Of a stretch of 64,000 nucleotides of DNA, positions 23,229-33,900 are shown one piece after another. Origin of the DNA: Ceratothoa steindachneri (taxonomy: Eukaryota > Arthropoda > Malacostraca > Isopoda > Cymothoidae); contig OZ018317.1 in the NCBI GenBank assembly GCA_963969495.1, forward strand, positions 30,064,503 to 30,128,502, written 5' to 3'. The position numbers and the translations under genes are program-made. The stretch's first letter is position 1. The number at the start of each line of letters is the position of its first letter. The notes beneath the pieces were generated by a model. The model worked only from the letters and a program-made list of their open reading frames with translations. It was not told the DNA's origin and did not search any database.

Positions 23229-24404
23229 TCATCCAAGGTAACAGAGAGTTTTTCTAGATGTCCAGATAACTTGATGAATGACAGAAGCTTTGGGCATCTC
23301 TTGGCTCTGATTACTTTGGCCTTGGCTGTTAGGAGGTGACGGCGTCGTCGAACATAGCTCGTCATGCCAAGGTTCCTGTTCACAGCTCTGGGCACCATGG
23401 AAAAGGGACACATTGCGTTTCTTTTAATCGAACGTTTAAGGCCAACTAGAAACCTTGGATTACACTTGGAATCACTTCAAGTCTTGTGTTCTTTTCTATA
23501 AACCTTTCCCTCTTTTTTTCATTTTTTTATACACACAATAAACTTGCTTTTGGAAGTTTCATCAACTTAACAATGTTGTTGGCAGTGTGCCCGGCCCGTT
23601 CCAAAACCTCAATAGCGGAACGATTCTGGTGTTCCTTGGCTTTCTCCTGTTTACTCAGTCCGCCGTTTATCTAAAAATAAAGAGAAGGATTAGATGTTTA
23701 TGCAAGCAAGGTTTTATCAGAAAATGAATTGCTAAACCCACAAAATCAACTGCTTAAAATTGGTCTCAATTTATCTGCAATACTGTATATTGTTAAAAAT
23801 TCCAGATAATGCCTTCATAAAATATGGCAAAACACTCCAGCCGGATGTAATATTTTTACATTAATTAGAACTCGGTAGATATTACATTTGTATCTAACCT
23901 TGCCAATCACTGACACTGACCATCTGACAAGAAGGAAAGCTAGGGCATTCACATTTGTCACAAAGTCTATTTACTATTCACTACTGTATTGTCAGTCAGT
24001 GGTTTGTAGAATCGATTTTGTGGTAGCTTTCTCAGTATTGCAGGAATAGAGCCCTGGCCAACCCTAGTTCGGAGACAGTTTTGTAATCCATAGCTACTCA
24101 TATAACACCAGTGAGGCATCCCATGGCTCACAGTATTTGTGACCCCATGGCTTCTGTGAGTTGGAAGGACGTCAAGATTGGATTATGCTAAGTTCCTGGG
24201 TTGGGTTTGTAGGAACAAATGGACTACTGAGAGGCAAGGCTGCAACCTGTGTAATATTTATTTTCTATTATTTTAATTATTATGATTATTCCTGCAACCT
24301 TTTCTCTACCCGCACTTTGCACCAGGAAGAACTGTTCTCACATGGACAGAGTTCGGTTCGCTAGACATGGTCCCTGGGTGGACTGCACTCAATCCTATGA
24401 TCAC

Positions 24405-25609
24405 CTAGAGCCGGGGTATGATATAATAGGTGATCACCCACTCTACTCATTAGTGGACCCACCTATCTCTACTTCCTTATATTACATACCCGCATACCCT
24501 CTTCTAAACTTGCTCTACAATCCACAGAGGTTCTGGTTACTAGGGGTGCACTTTCATCCTCTTATGTGTCCTTAGTCGAGTGGCAATGTATACCGTGAGG
24601 CCACTACCTCCTGCGAGGGCTGAAAGTTCGCTGCCTAAGGCAAGTATTAGGCACGGGGTGTGTTGGGCCGTTGACTCTGCTCACCTTCCAGTCGACATAA
24701 GCTGGCTATGTCTGCACAATTATTTATGGTTCAATCTTGTGAGACAAATTCGCCTGAATTGTGGAGTGGGTTTCCAAAGCCCATCTTAGCTCGAACCTGT
24801 ACGTCGAGTTTGTAAATGAGATCACATTCTGGAATTTTCTGATCCCATGGAGACTTTTCTCTTAACCTCCCAATGCATTGAGACTTCATAGTATCTACCT
24901 TCTAAGCATTTTTTTCTTTTTTCACTTATCATGGCTACCATAGAGAGGAATAGTAAGCAACCAAAGGCACATGGAGATCTGCCTCCAAGCGCGACCTCGT
25001 CCTCCCTAGGTGTCTGGGAGGACGATGTAATACAAGGCATAACTTCAACTGCGGGAGGTGCTTCCCTCTCAGAATCCCCATGTGGCAAAGGGACTTCCAC
25101 TCTTTGGAGCCGCCCTCAGGCAGCTCCACCTCTGAAAAGGAGGTCCCCCTTCCCATGCTTTCGAAGAGGCCCCTCCAAATTTCTTCTAGCGGAGAGAGCA
25201 CTTTTCCCACTATTTTCTTGAAGGGTTTGGGGGTTTCCCACTTACCCCATTCTTTGGAGCCGCCCTTGGCCGACTCCATCTTGGTACCACCTCTTAACTT
25301 AACGCTCTTACTATTTTTACCAACTAGAAATGTGTTAGATTCCCCTTGTCAATGTCCCCTTTCCCATCCCCTGGGAAGAGAAAATTCGCTCTTGGTTGAG
25401 GAATGAGTCCAGCTTTAAGGTTTTGTATGAGATCTGTGGCTGAAGGAATATAATTAGTCACTTAAGTATAGTTGGTTCGTTATTGGCCATCGAGCACTCA
25501 GAAGCTTCGATCTCTTGAGTGGCTCTTTTTTCCCCCTACTGTGAAGGAAGTTGTTCAGTCCCTCATTTATTGATCGACTGTCCCGCATTTGCAAGATGTA
25601 CCATACATA
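24405..25609 (+). mobile_element. LINE-B copy with 5' UTR and ORF1 start, interrupted by mariner-2
   Basis: Bases 24410-24930 align with 5405-5862 and are taken as the LINE-B 5' UTR. ORF1 starts at ATG 24931 (MATIERNSKQPKAHGD) and stays open for 96 codons to 25221, with Ser/Pro-rich sequence. Further on, 25500-25600 encodes YCEGSCSVPHLLIDCPAF, a C-terminal Cys/His motif of the type that ends ORF2, so most of the element is deleted between. Mariner-2 begins at 25612 inside that motif, and the LINE may resume at 26931. Confidence 0.7.
24931..25221 (+). pseudogene. LINE-B ORF1 N-terminal fragment
   Basis: A 96-codon open frame rich in Ser, Pro and Lys, with no recognised domain. Start chosen because the same MATI start and 5' flank occur at 5863 in copy 1. 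Truncated relative to a full gag-like ORF1 (no RRM or zinc knuckle reached). Confidence 0.6.
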
Positions 25610-25611
25610 TA

Positions 25612-26928
25612 CAGGGTGATCCCCCCAAAAACGGACCTGCACACACTTTTTATGATATATCCTTTATTCATTCATTCACTTATCACCCTTACTTTGCAGG
25701 GCATGACAGAAGCAACACCTGTGAACACAACTAGATCTCAATGGGAGCTCCAGCAAAGAATATACTGCATCAAACATTACTACAAGACAGGCTCGGTCAA
25801 GAAGTGCAGGACACTTTCGTGCATCAGTTCGAATGTGAAAAAGCCCCCACCAAGAACAGAATTCAGGACTGGGTGGACCACTTCGAGAACTATGGGACAG
25901 TGGAGAACCTCAATGCAGCCAGTGACAACCGTCCAAGCCATTCAGGACGCCCCAGGGAGCGTACAACTGAGCTGGTCGAGAGCATGAGAGAGTTGAGTTA
26001 GTTCAGCAGTCCAAAACGCTCTGTGCGCAAGCGAAGTCAGTCCCTCGGTATATCCCATGAGACTTGCAGGAGAGTGCTAGTAATGGATGTAAAAGCCTAC
26101 CCATACAGACGAAGCAGATCCTTACAGCCTCAGACAAGGTGCAGAGAAAGGCTATAGCAGTCAAGATACTGGAGAAGATTCAGAAGACCCCAACTTTCTT
26201 TAACCTTCTTTGGACCTCAGATGAAGCTCACTTCCATCTTGAAGGAAAGGTAAATCGAAGACAAATGTCTTCTGGGGGACCTCCAGAACAAATGAGGTAG
26301 CCACCAAGCCCCTGTACTCCCCTAAGTGCACGGTATGGACTGCAATCTCAGCCAGAGGCATCATCGGACCATTCTTCTTCGAGGAATCTGGCGTGACAGT
26401 GACGTCACCAAGGAGCGGTATGTTGAGGTCGTCAAAACCAAGAGGGAGCTGCAGGCCCTGTTCCCGTCACTTATGGGGAAGTTCTGATTCCAGCAAGATG
26501 GAGCAAGCTCTCACACCTCAAACCTGTCCCGAGATTGGCTGAAATAGAACTTTGGTGGCCGTGTGATCAGTCTCAAGATTTCTTTCTCTGGGGCTACCTT
26601 AAAATAAAGAGTGTAGCAGGGTGTCCCAGGACCACCACGGAACTCAAAGAAGCCATCAGGGAGGAGATCAGAGCCATTAGTCGGTCGGTTTGTAAGGACA
26701 TCATGGACAATTTTGTGCTACGCCTCAAGAAGTGCACAGAGCTAAATGGAGGTCATCTCGACACGTGCTCTAGAATAAAGAAGAAAAGTCCAAAGAGACT
26801 CATGTTTTAATATGATGTTTTTAAACACAATAAACTAGTTATCACCAGTTTCATTCAATCCTTGCAGAAAATTAAAAAATGAGGCCTATCGAAAGTTGGG
26901 GCCTGTTTGTGGGGAGAGGGTCACCCTG
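25612..26928 (+). mobile_element. mariner-2, Tc1/mariner transposon, broken
   Basis: The ends read CAGGGTGAT... at 25612 and ...TCACCCTG at 26928, flanked by TA on both sides (25610-25611 and 26929-26930). Total 1317 bp, a normal mariner length. Beyond the first bases the inverted repeats are imperfect. The plus-strand transposase is in three or more frames: the N-terminal helix-turn-helix region (about 25745-25995; HQTLLQDRLG and NRIQDWVDHFENYGTVENL), the first catalytic block LLWTSDEAHFHLEGKVN (about 26206-26256, Asp present), and QQDGASSHTSN (about 26484-26520, second Asp present). A shortened third block SQDFFLWGYLK follows (about 26569-26605); it seems to have lost the preceding SPDLNP. 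The C-terminus ends ELNGGHLDTC. Confidence 0.92.
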
Positions 26929-27432
26929 TATTCCCCAACTTATCAGCATGGAAACCTCAAAACCTGACATGACGAGAAGTATCAGTATGCTGATTCCTTA
27001 TTGGCTAAACTCTGCTAACTCACGCTTTTTTAATGGAGAGATGAACATAGTGTAGGCACTTTTGTTCCCCTAACAATCACCCTCCTTGTAGCAGAATGCT
27101 CAACTTTCGGGGAACTATCACGCCAGTACCAGCCTAGCGACGGTGGAGAACCCTTGCCATTCTACGACTAGCCCTAACAACAAGGAATATCCGTCCCGGG
27201 AGCGGAATTATCCGCTAGCTAGAAAAAATGATGGGGGACCTTGTGAGTGCATAAAGGGAGGTGGGTCATTTTAGTCGAGTTGAAGCACGCCGAACCCACT
27301 TTGTGGGAAACTGATATATGTGGAAGTTTCATGCGACCAGGGCATCACTTTTAATATGTCGTGTTTGTAATTCCTGCCAGCGAAAATCCGTTCAGATTGG
27401 GCCTCTGTCGGTGATCTCACTTCTCTTAAATT

Positions 27433-27790
27433 GTGTCTTCACTTAATGTGAGGACCCCTCTTGTAGCGGTATGGACGCCTGTAGAAAGGATTCGGCCGTA
27501 CGTTCACGCAAGATGCCTCCCGTTATCTAGGAAAGCGAGACCCTGTGTTCCTAAGCGATCTCCTTCGGGGGCCTCATGTCCCAGTTGGGATGCTGCTCCA
27601 CCAGCATTCCAACAAGTCGCTATAGGCCGTGGACTGGACTTCACCTCCAAACGTGGGATGGTGGGGAGCCCTCAACGACCTGTTTTCGCTAAGCGAGCGT
27701 TCGTGCCGGCGCTCGCGCCTTCCTTCACAGATGCAGCTCCGGTTCCGGACGATATCCCGCGCGTCAAAAATGTAATGATTGAGTGTGTTT
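27433..27790 (+). pseudogene. LINE-B endonuclease-RT linker fragment
   Basis: The open stretch encodes WDAAPPAFQQVAIGRGLDFT, which aligns with AAAPPAFNARCDVAEGRRLD at 13730-13800 of the main copy, followed by a short piece toward the RT. The neighbouring 27373-27425 (CCAGCGAAAATCCGTT...GATTGGGC) resembles 17945-17985, suggesting shared repeat flanks. No zinc or catalytic residues are in this part. Confidence 0.65.
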
Positions 27791-28459
27791 AAGGCTAAAG
27801 AGACTGACAAGAACATTTAGCATTGTGTATAATAGGTGCGCATGACAGGGTTTGTGAGGGGGCGTGCTTGTGACCTTCTTCCCCGGGATGAACTCTGATT
27901 TAGTTACCGGCTTCGATTCCCAGTGACAGCGGAGACACAAAATCTCGTTACCAGCTCCCGCAATTATTTTGTGCACCGAATCTGACGCATACGCGCAGAG
28001 TTCCATCCACGTGCGTCATTACACACACAAATAATCTTACCACCTCTTTCTCTTGCATCCATTCCGTCGCAGACACATGACTGAACCCACCGCAAAGGTT
28101 TTCATATCCACGCACCCCTGTCATGGAACCGGTCGCTTCATTTGTACCACGAAGCGTTCCCGCGCTCGCTGGTTGATGGCAAAAGAGTACTAGTTATTTT
28201 TTTCCCTCTTCCCCCCCAATGAGGACCGGCTTGCCACGCGATTGTCATTAAGATCTTTGTGAATTTCATTATCCGTCCACATTTAAAAGGGAACTGTCGT
28301 TTTGAATTAAATGTTACAGCAAATATTATATAGAAACATAAACAAAGGTGGCTTTGTGTTTAGTAGGGCTTAGTGTGATTGGGAGGTAATTTTAAAGACT
28401 TTATGCACGCCAACCCCACTGATGGAAAAGGGGTTCTGATGATGATATCTCCTTTGCAG

Positions 28460-28585
28460 AATGAAACATCACTGTGTCGTCGATTTACGGTTTTTGTATC
28501 CAAATATAATCTTATGTCGCGTGATAATCTCATTGTGCCGATTTTGGAGGACGAGATGCAGCCCCAAGGAGAATCGGATGCTTAA
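28460..28585 (+). CDS. MOB4: MOB4/phocein, terminal coding exon
   Basis: Follows the acceptor CCTTTGCAG (ends 28459). Encodes 41 residues, beginning [19 protein letters not shown] and continuing [19 protein letters not shown], ending in SDA and TAA at 28583-28585. This is the conserved C-terminus of phocein, with the characteristic [11 protein letters not shown] run and an acidic end. It joins the exon ending at 4897 without a split codon. The C-terminal tail after VPILE is the least conserved part of the family and is slightly short here. The reading is intact and clearly under selection compared with the surroundings. Confidence 0.96.
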   Translation, partial: NETSLCRRFTVFVSKYNLMSRDNLIVPILEDEMQPQGESDA

Positions 28586-28815
28586 TTCCTCCAGACGCGT
28601 TTTTCATCTCCATATTTCCGACATTGGTATTTTTTGTGTACAGTTATAGTGATAGTCTTAGTATTGTAGAAATAGTAGTTTGTTATGTTACCGCATTAGA
28701 ATAGGGTACCCTTCTCTTGTTTTAAGTTATTCTTTTCGATTAGTGTTATTCTTCGAAAGGTTTTTTTTTATGGTCAGCTCAAGATTTGAGGGAATAAATT
28801 AGTTTTGAAAGGAAA
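28586..28815 (+). promoter_or_regulatory. MOB4: MOB4 3' UTR with poly(A) signal
   Basis: T-rich sequence after the stop codon with AATAAA at 28793-28798, about 210 bp downstream of the stop. Cleavage would be expected 10-30 bases later. Transcript data are needed to exclude a more distal site. Confidence 0.6.
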
Positions 28816-28984
28816 GATGAAACGGGGCGGGGGCGTATTTTGGCTGGGTGATTGCGAGCTGCCCTAGGAAGGCCACCTCGCTGTCTGGGTGAGTCCACAG
28901 GTCCTTAAGATAGACATTGCGTGTTTGTGTGAGGTTTGGGCAGTCTACGAGAGAATTTACTAAAGAACGACGCCATATAGGCAA
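28799..28984 (-). pseudogene. Possible LINE C-terminal fragment
   Basis: The minus strand reads SLVNSLVDCPNLTQTRN, similar to the VxHxLxDCPxL motif that ends the ORF2 of Jockey-like LINEs. The zinc-binding CxxC is missing, so the call rests on one block. The following 28990-30490 is AT-rich and holds nothing I can identify. Confidence 0.35.
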
Positions 28985-30506
28985 ATGCAGAACACTAAAA
29001 CGTAGTGTCTAAAAAATGTCCTACAAGAAAATAGAAGATATGAAACCTCACTGATGGGTTGTCTCTGACCTTTTCTTATCCAAAAACCTCAGTAGGTCAG
29101 TGACTCGTGATGTTTTGGTCGTGATTTGATTCTGAAAGGTTGTAGGCATAGAAGGCCTGGGATTATTGAAAACCATACAATGTTATTGTTTTGCTGCAGT
29201 TTTTACGAAATTCGACGTAATATGGATTTATTTAACATGTGAAATGCGATCAGAATAAACATAAAAAATAACATTAACCAGCCTGTATGTGTGGGCACGA
29301 AGAATACCAATACCGTCCTCGGGCGCGAACATAAAATGCGAATAAAATCTGGATAAGGGCCCGCTGGCTGGAGAAGCTGCGCTCACGAATGTTTTGTTTC
29401 CGCGGACGCGATAGACAATGGTGGTAATGGGCGGAAGGGTCACGTACTCCGCCCACTCGTAAGGTTGCTAGTTGCCCCCTCCCCCCACTCTGTGGGGTGG
29501 TTATGACATAACCCTTTCATTGAATGTACTTAGTCAACATTTTCATAATAGTTTCACATACAAATACTCCTGATAATTAATACAAGATAGTATAGTTGCC
29601 TTCAAGTAATAGTTGGGACTAGAAATAGTCGTATAGTTTACATAGAGTATTTTACCAAAGTATTGAAGAAAAGTTAATAGTTTTTTGGGTGTGTTTTTAA
29701 AATTATTTCAGTGTCCAAAATAAGTTCATTGACAAGGTGAAATTGAATTGTAAAAATAAGCAATTTTTTTTTTAATAGCTTCAAATAGCAGAATTAAGTT
29801 GTGGGCTTTTTATTCTAAGAAGTTTAGGAAGAGAAGTGGAACCAATTGCAGTAATGTGCGGGTTTGTCACGAACCCCCTCTAGTCATGCCAAGTACTAAC
29901 GTTGTTGTGCGCTAATCCAACCTTTTGGGGAAAGCGGTTCGTGATAATAGTTAATGGAACTACTTTGGAAATGCGTCGTCTATCTTAGCCACAGGGTTTG
30001 TAAACGACTATTGTGTGGTAATTCTAATTCATTAAATCTCCTACTCCTATCCCACAACTGGGTTCCCTCACTATTTTAATATTTCTTACATTTTATGCTG
30101 AATTAATTGCAACTGAGGTAAATCTGCTTTTACTCCTTCCTAACTCTCCCTCCCTTTTGGTTTTTTATGTTTGCCATAATGAACCCAAATAGCGAAGTGG
30201 ATTTTCTTTCTTTTATAAATTTTAGTACTATTTTTAATTGTTGAAAATTGTTAAATTGGGATAGTCAACCTTTCGTTTTCACTACATCTTTTGGAGGACA
30301 TTTTTAACCATTATTTATTTAAAATAATATTTTGTAATCGCTTTATTGTACATTAAAATTATATAAATTGAATTTTTATCGAGTTTTAGTGATTTTCTCC
30401 TCACCACTCTCATCTTTTCCTTATCAAAATCTTCTTTTCCAGTATTTTAGGGTTTTTGTTTTCTGAAATACCTTTGTTAAGTCCAAGAAAATGTATCAAG
30501 AACTAG

Positions 30507-30715
30507 ATGCGGTTTTTTTTACACATTTTAATTAGAAAATGCTTCAAAGCTCACGCAAGAACAATCGAAACTTACCGATCAAAGGAGTGTGTTCCCGAGG
30601 GCTCAGTTCTAAACGTCCTCCTCTTTTATTTGATGATGAACACGGTCACTACTTCCATTTCCCATCCATTTAGCAGCACATGCTACGCTGACCTATAGTG
30701 ATATGTGGTAGATCT
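30507..30715 (+). pseudogene. Short LINE reverse transcriptase fragment
   Basis: Encodes CVPEGSVLNVLLF and, about 30 residues on, TCYADL, corresponding to RT motif B (VPQGSVLS) and the start of the catalytic YADD/YVDD block. The Gln of PQG is Glu, and the second Asp is lost because the sequence diverges there. It is an isolated scrap. Confidence 0.6.
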
Positions 30716-31465
30716 ATTTTTAGGCAAAATTATCAATTAAAAAACAAAACCAAAAAAGAGCCATTGAACTCCCAAAATAATAAACAGAACAAAATTACTT
30801 CGCAACGGTTGTCAGGCAAGTTACTGCGACCGTGGAGTAGGCTGCTTCTCGGGGATCCTCCTCCCCTAACAAGTCTTCCGGTCTCTTCTTTCGACCCTGT
30901 CGAAATTCTAGCCTTATTTCTATCGTGGGGCCCAATACCGGGAAAATACCGCACAGGGGGATAGCCTTTTACAATTGGTACCTGGAGGAGCCACACGTCC
31001 TCTCGGCCAGCCGCCCTCCCTCTCTGGAACCTCACTTTATTCTTCAGTGGTTGGTCCCAAAGAGGCTCTGGCATTCTCGTGGCGAAGGGCGAGGGGCCCT
31101 TAGGGGTCCCCTGGTGCTGCAAACCAGACTTTTAATATACCCCTCTTCCTCCCGCCCCCCCTATTACTTTCTTTCACTGCCCTTTATGTTCCCCTCTTTA
31201 TCCTATCTAGTGGCCCTGAAGTTAACCTGCCATCTGCTTCTTTTTTCGGACTCATTCTTACTTAATTGTTCTTTTATGTAGGTTGGGTTTCTCCGCGCGT
31301 AGGAGAACTCGGCAGCCTCTTCTGTCTATAAAGATTGTGTGGTGAATCCGTATCCATTCTCCAAGAGACCATACCGGACGCAGCCGAATTGAGAGTTGCA
31401 GTAGCGCCGGGCCCTTGTAGGCTTCCGTGGTGGTGAGTCCCGAGGGAGAATGTGATATTATCTCC

Positions 31466-32730
31466 ATTTGCAATGGCTTGCCATAAACCTAAAACTTCCC
31501 ATTCTAAGTGTTCTCGTGCCAAACGTTCTTCAGCTCGCCTTTCAGCCCTTCCTCTCCCTATGCCAACTAGGTGGACCCAGATTTAGATTATTCCTTTTTC
31601 TGGTCTTAAGTTCGTCATCTGACACCCCACTTGCAAAAGTGTATGTGTTTGACGTTAATGACTCATTTGAGTCCCGCTGTAGTGAACCCCACCGAATGTG
31701 GTCAAGAGGTAGTGGTAATATCGTGCTCGAGGTGTCATCTCACTTTCACCATAATCTTGTTCCAAATCTGTCTTCGATTTCCGAAGTTCCCGTAACCGTT
31801 TCGCCCCATCCACGTCTGAATTTTGTTAAACGTGTCGTTCGTTCAAACAAATTAAGGGACTACAACCTCACCCGTCTTCAGAGCAACCTTAGTACCCATC
31901 GCGTCATACATGTACACAGGGTGATTTAAAACGGCTCTACTAAAGTTCCAACCTCCACATTGATTTTAACGTTAGAACGTCACGAACTGCCCCCTTATTA
32001 AGGCTGAGTACCTTCGTACCTGTTGGCACTCTCATTCCTCTGTTAATTGTAGTTCTGATTACCATGGCTCTGAATGCACCAAAACACCGTACTGTGCCAA
32101 CTGTGGTGGTGCCCACAGTACTGCATCGAAAATATGCCCAATATTCTTATATGAAAAGGAGATCCTCGCTTTGCTCGACTCTGCATCTGAACGTGAGATA
32201 CTCGCCAACGTGCTCGAGCACAAACCTCGCCTCTAGGCCGTCTTTTCTCAGATGTTTTGTGGTGACGCTGGACGAAACAGAACATCACGTTTGAGTTCCG
32301 ACACGCCTGAAGCATCTCATCGCCCAACTATCGTTAGTGTCAGAAGTATTCACGATATATCGACAAAGCCTCGCTCTCATACCGAGATCTTAATGTTGCT
32401 CCCCTCTCTCCGGCAGCTCTAGCCGGGACCGCCGCTCAGGGTGAGACACTTGAAGACAGACGTTATCTGAAAGAATCTATATTGACCAGTGAAGGTTCTA
32501 CCCGGCCCAGGGACCCAAAGCCCCGTGGTAAGAGGAAGAACTCCTAACCTGAGTCATCAGCCACCAATAAGCGGGCAGCTTCTGGAGCTAACTCGACTGA
32601 GACTAGAATATTCAATGGACTCTCTCGTTGAATATTCTCTGCCCTCAATCCCGTCCCGGGCTTTACAGGACTTAGGCCACTTACCAGTCCAAACGGTAGC
32701 AGAAATCCACAAAGTTCCTTGAATTTTGCT
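31466..32730 (+). pseudogene. LINE-A ORF1, gag-like protein with zinc knuckles
   Basis: Putative start ATG 31466 (MACHKPKTSHSKCSRAKR, basic). After frame changes, 32018-32230 encodes a knuckle region: NCSSDYHGSEC (CX4HX3C) and CANCGGAHSTASKIC (CX2CX3HX6C), followed by YEKEILALLDSAS, the same helix seen after the knuckles of LINE-B. The zinc knuckles would package element RNA. The C-terminal third (32260-32730) is Ser/Pro-rich with stops. Confidence 0.82.
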
Positions 32731-33109
32731 CATGTCGCCTGCTCCACCCACTCACCCTCCTACTCATAATCCGATGGAATCAGATGAATATCAAACATGA
32801 CTAGCTGCGGTTGTTGGACAACTCAGACATCGAAAGCGAACCTCGGCCTATGATTCCGGATATACCGTCAGAAAATCTCTTGAAGACCTTCCGTCTTCGC
32901 CTGGCTGTGCGCCCCAGTTACAGGCAGAGGCCTCGGCCGGTTCCTCCAAACTATTGGACATATCGCCTGTCACTGCTCCTTCCAGGATCTCTTTCCCTGC
33001 TATAGCAGGATATTCGAAATCTGCTCTTTGGAACGCATTTCAAACTTAGCCTCAGCCACAAGGGAGTAAAGGATATCTACTGTGGTATCTAACCGTCCCA
33101 CATAATATC

Positions 33110-33900
33110 CATTTTACAATGGAATTGTCAAGGCGTTCTTCCCAAGTGGGAAGAGCTCAAAGTTATTTTGACTACTCGCTAACCCGCTGTCGTTTCTCCA
33201 GGAGAACATACTGGGTACACGGCCTTTTCCGGCAGTACCCGGTTTTCGTATTTTCAGCTCTATTGTTCCTGTCAAGGGCTCGTCTCATGGTTGGGTGACA
33301 GTTATGGTTTCGTCATCCCACCATGTATCTCTCCTTCCTCTTCACACTAGCCTCTAAGCTGTTGCTGTGAAGGTTTTTCTTACAAGTCTTTACTGTTTGC
33401 CCTATTTACCTCTCATTCTTTACCAATGTCAAGACCCGACCTTTTAGAACTTGTAGATCAGTTGCCATCTCCGTTTTATTAATCGGAGATTTTAATCCCG
33501 TCACTTATATTGGGGCGACATCAGTTGGAATGACAAAGGCAGTGTTTAAGAGTCTCTTTTATTATCTGAGTTTCTTTGCATTTTAAATACCGGCGATTTT
33601 ACCTCTTATGTCCAAATGGATTGTTTTAGTTGTGGTGACCTGTCTCTGTTTCCCAGATTGCTTCGCTGATTTTCGATGGTCAGTTCTTGATGACCTCCAT
33701 GGGAGTGACTACTTCCCTGTTGTCTTGCCAGCCGTTCATCCTAGCTCTCATACAACCATGCCTCTCAAGTGGGACATAGGCCATGCCGATTGGGAAGGCT
33801 TCCGAGAGGCGTCTTTCGCAAGTGCCTCCTTGGGGACCTTCAATACTTCACATCAATTATCTACAACGCGGCTGCTCAGACCATTCCACGGAGGACACCC
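33110..33900 (+). pseudogene. LINE-A copy 2 endonuclease domain
   Basis: Starts with ILQWNCQGVLPKWEEL (about 33113-33160). A decayed IGDFN-like block is near 33483 and the last block, GSDYFPVVLP, is at about 33701-33730. The catalytic His of SDH is Tyr here (TAC 33710-33712). LINE-A copy 1 has Arg at the same place. Several stops interrupt. Confidence 0.82.

Larger units (their letters stand above)
22468..23785 (-). mobile_element. mariner-1, Tc1/mariner transposon split by a LINE-B insertion
   Basis: Terminal inverted repeats: CAGGGTCTTGCAGATAAA continuing to TTGAGAC at 22468-22492, matched by the reverse complement at about 23763-23785. Both ends are flanked by TA (22466-22467 and 23786-23787), the standard Tc1/mariner target duplication. 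The transposase reads on the minus strand in two parts. The N-terminal side (23413-23230) has MTSYVRRRRHLLTAKAK. The C-terminal side (22910-22644) has VFIHDCSKATQAFLG and WSSNSPDLNLLDYFLWGV, the last catalytic region. The LINE-B fragment at 22920-23228 separates them. Without that insertion plus one duplicate, the element is about 1.0 kb, shorter than a typical 1.3-kb mariner, so it is also internally deleted. Confidence 0.92.
4898..28459 (+). other. MOB4: MOB4 terminal intron, 23,562 bp, transposon-filled
   Basis: The intron is bounded by GTAAGT at 4898 and TTTGCAG ending at 28459; both flanking exons are in phase 0 and join as FDDFE-NETSLC. It contains at least ten LINE-B pieces, two mariners and a hAT remnant, mostly with LINEs in the same sense as the gene. 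I saw no alternative exon with coding and splice signals inside it. Confidence 0.93.

Noticed and set aside
27900..28020. Possible tRNA-derived SINE head
   Set aside because: No convincing A and B boxes or cloverleaf could be drawn; only the short repeat shared with 5145 is supported.
30733..31122. 129-codon minus-strand open frame
   Set aside because: It runs antisense over a GC-rich stretch that may be the LINE-A 5' UTR; low-complexity and without motifs.
31913..31940. ACACAGGGTGATTT resembling a mariner end
   Set aside because: No partner end or transposase nearby; it lies inside LINE-A ORF1 and is probably chance.
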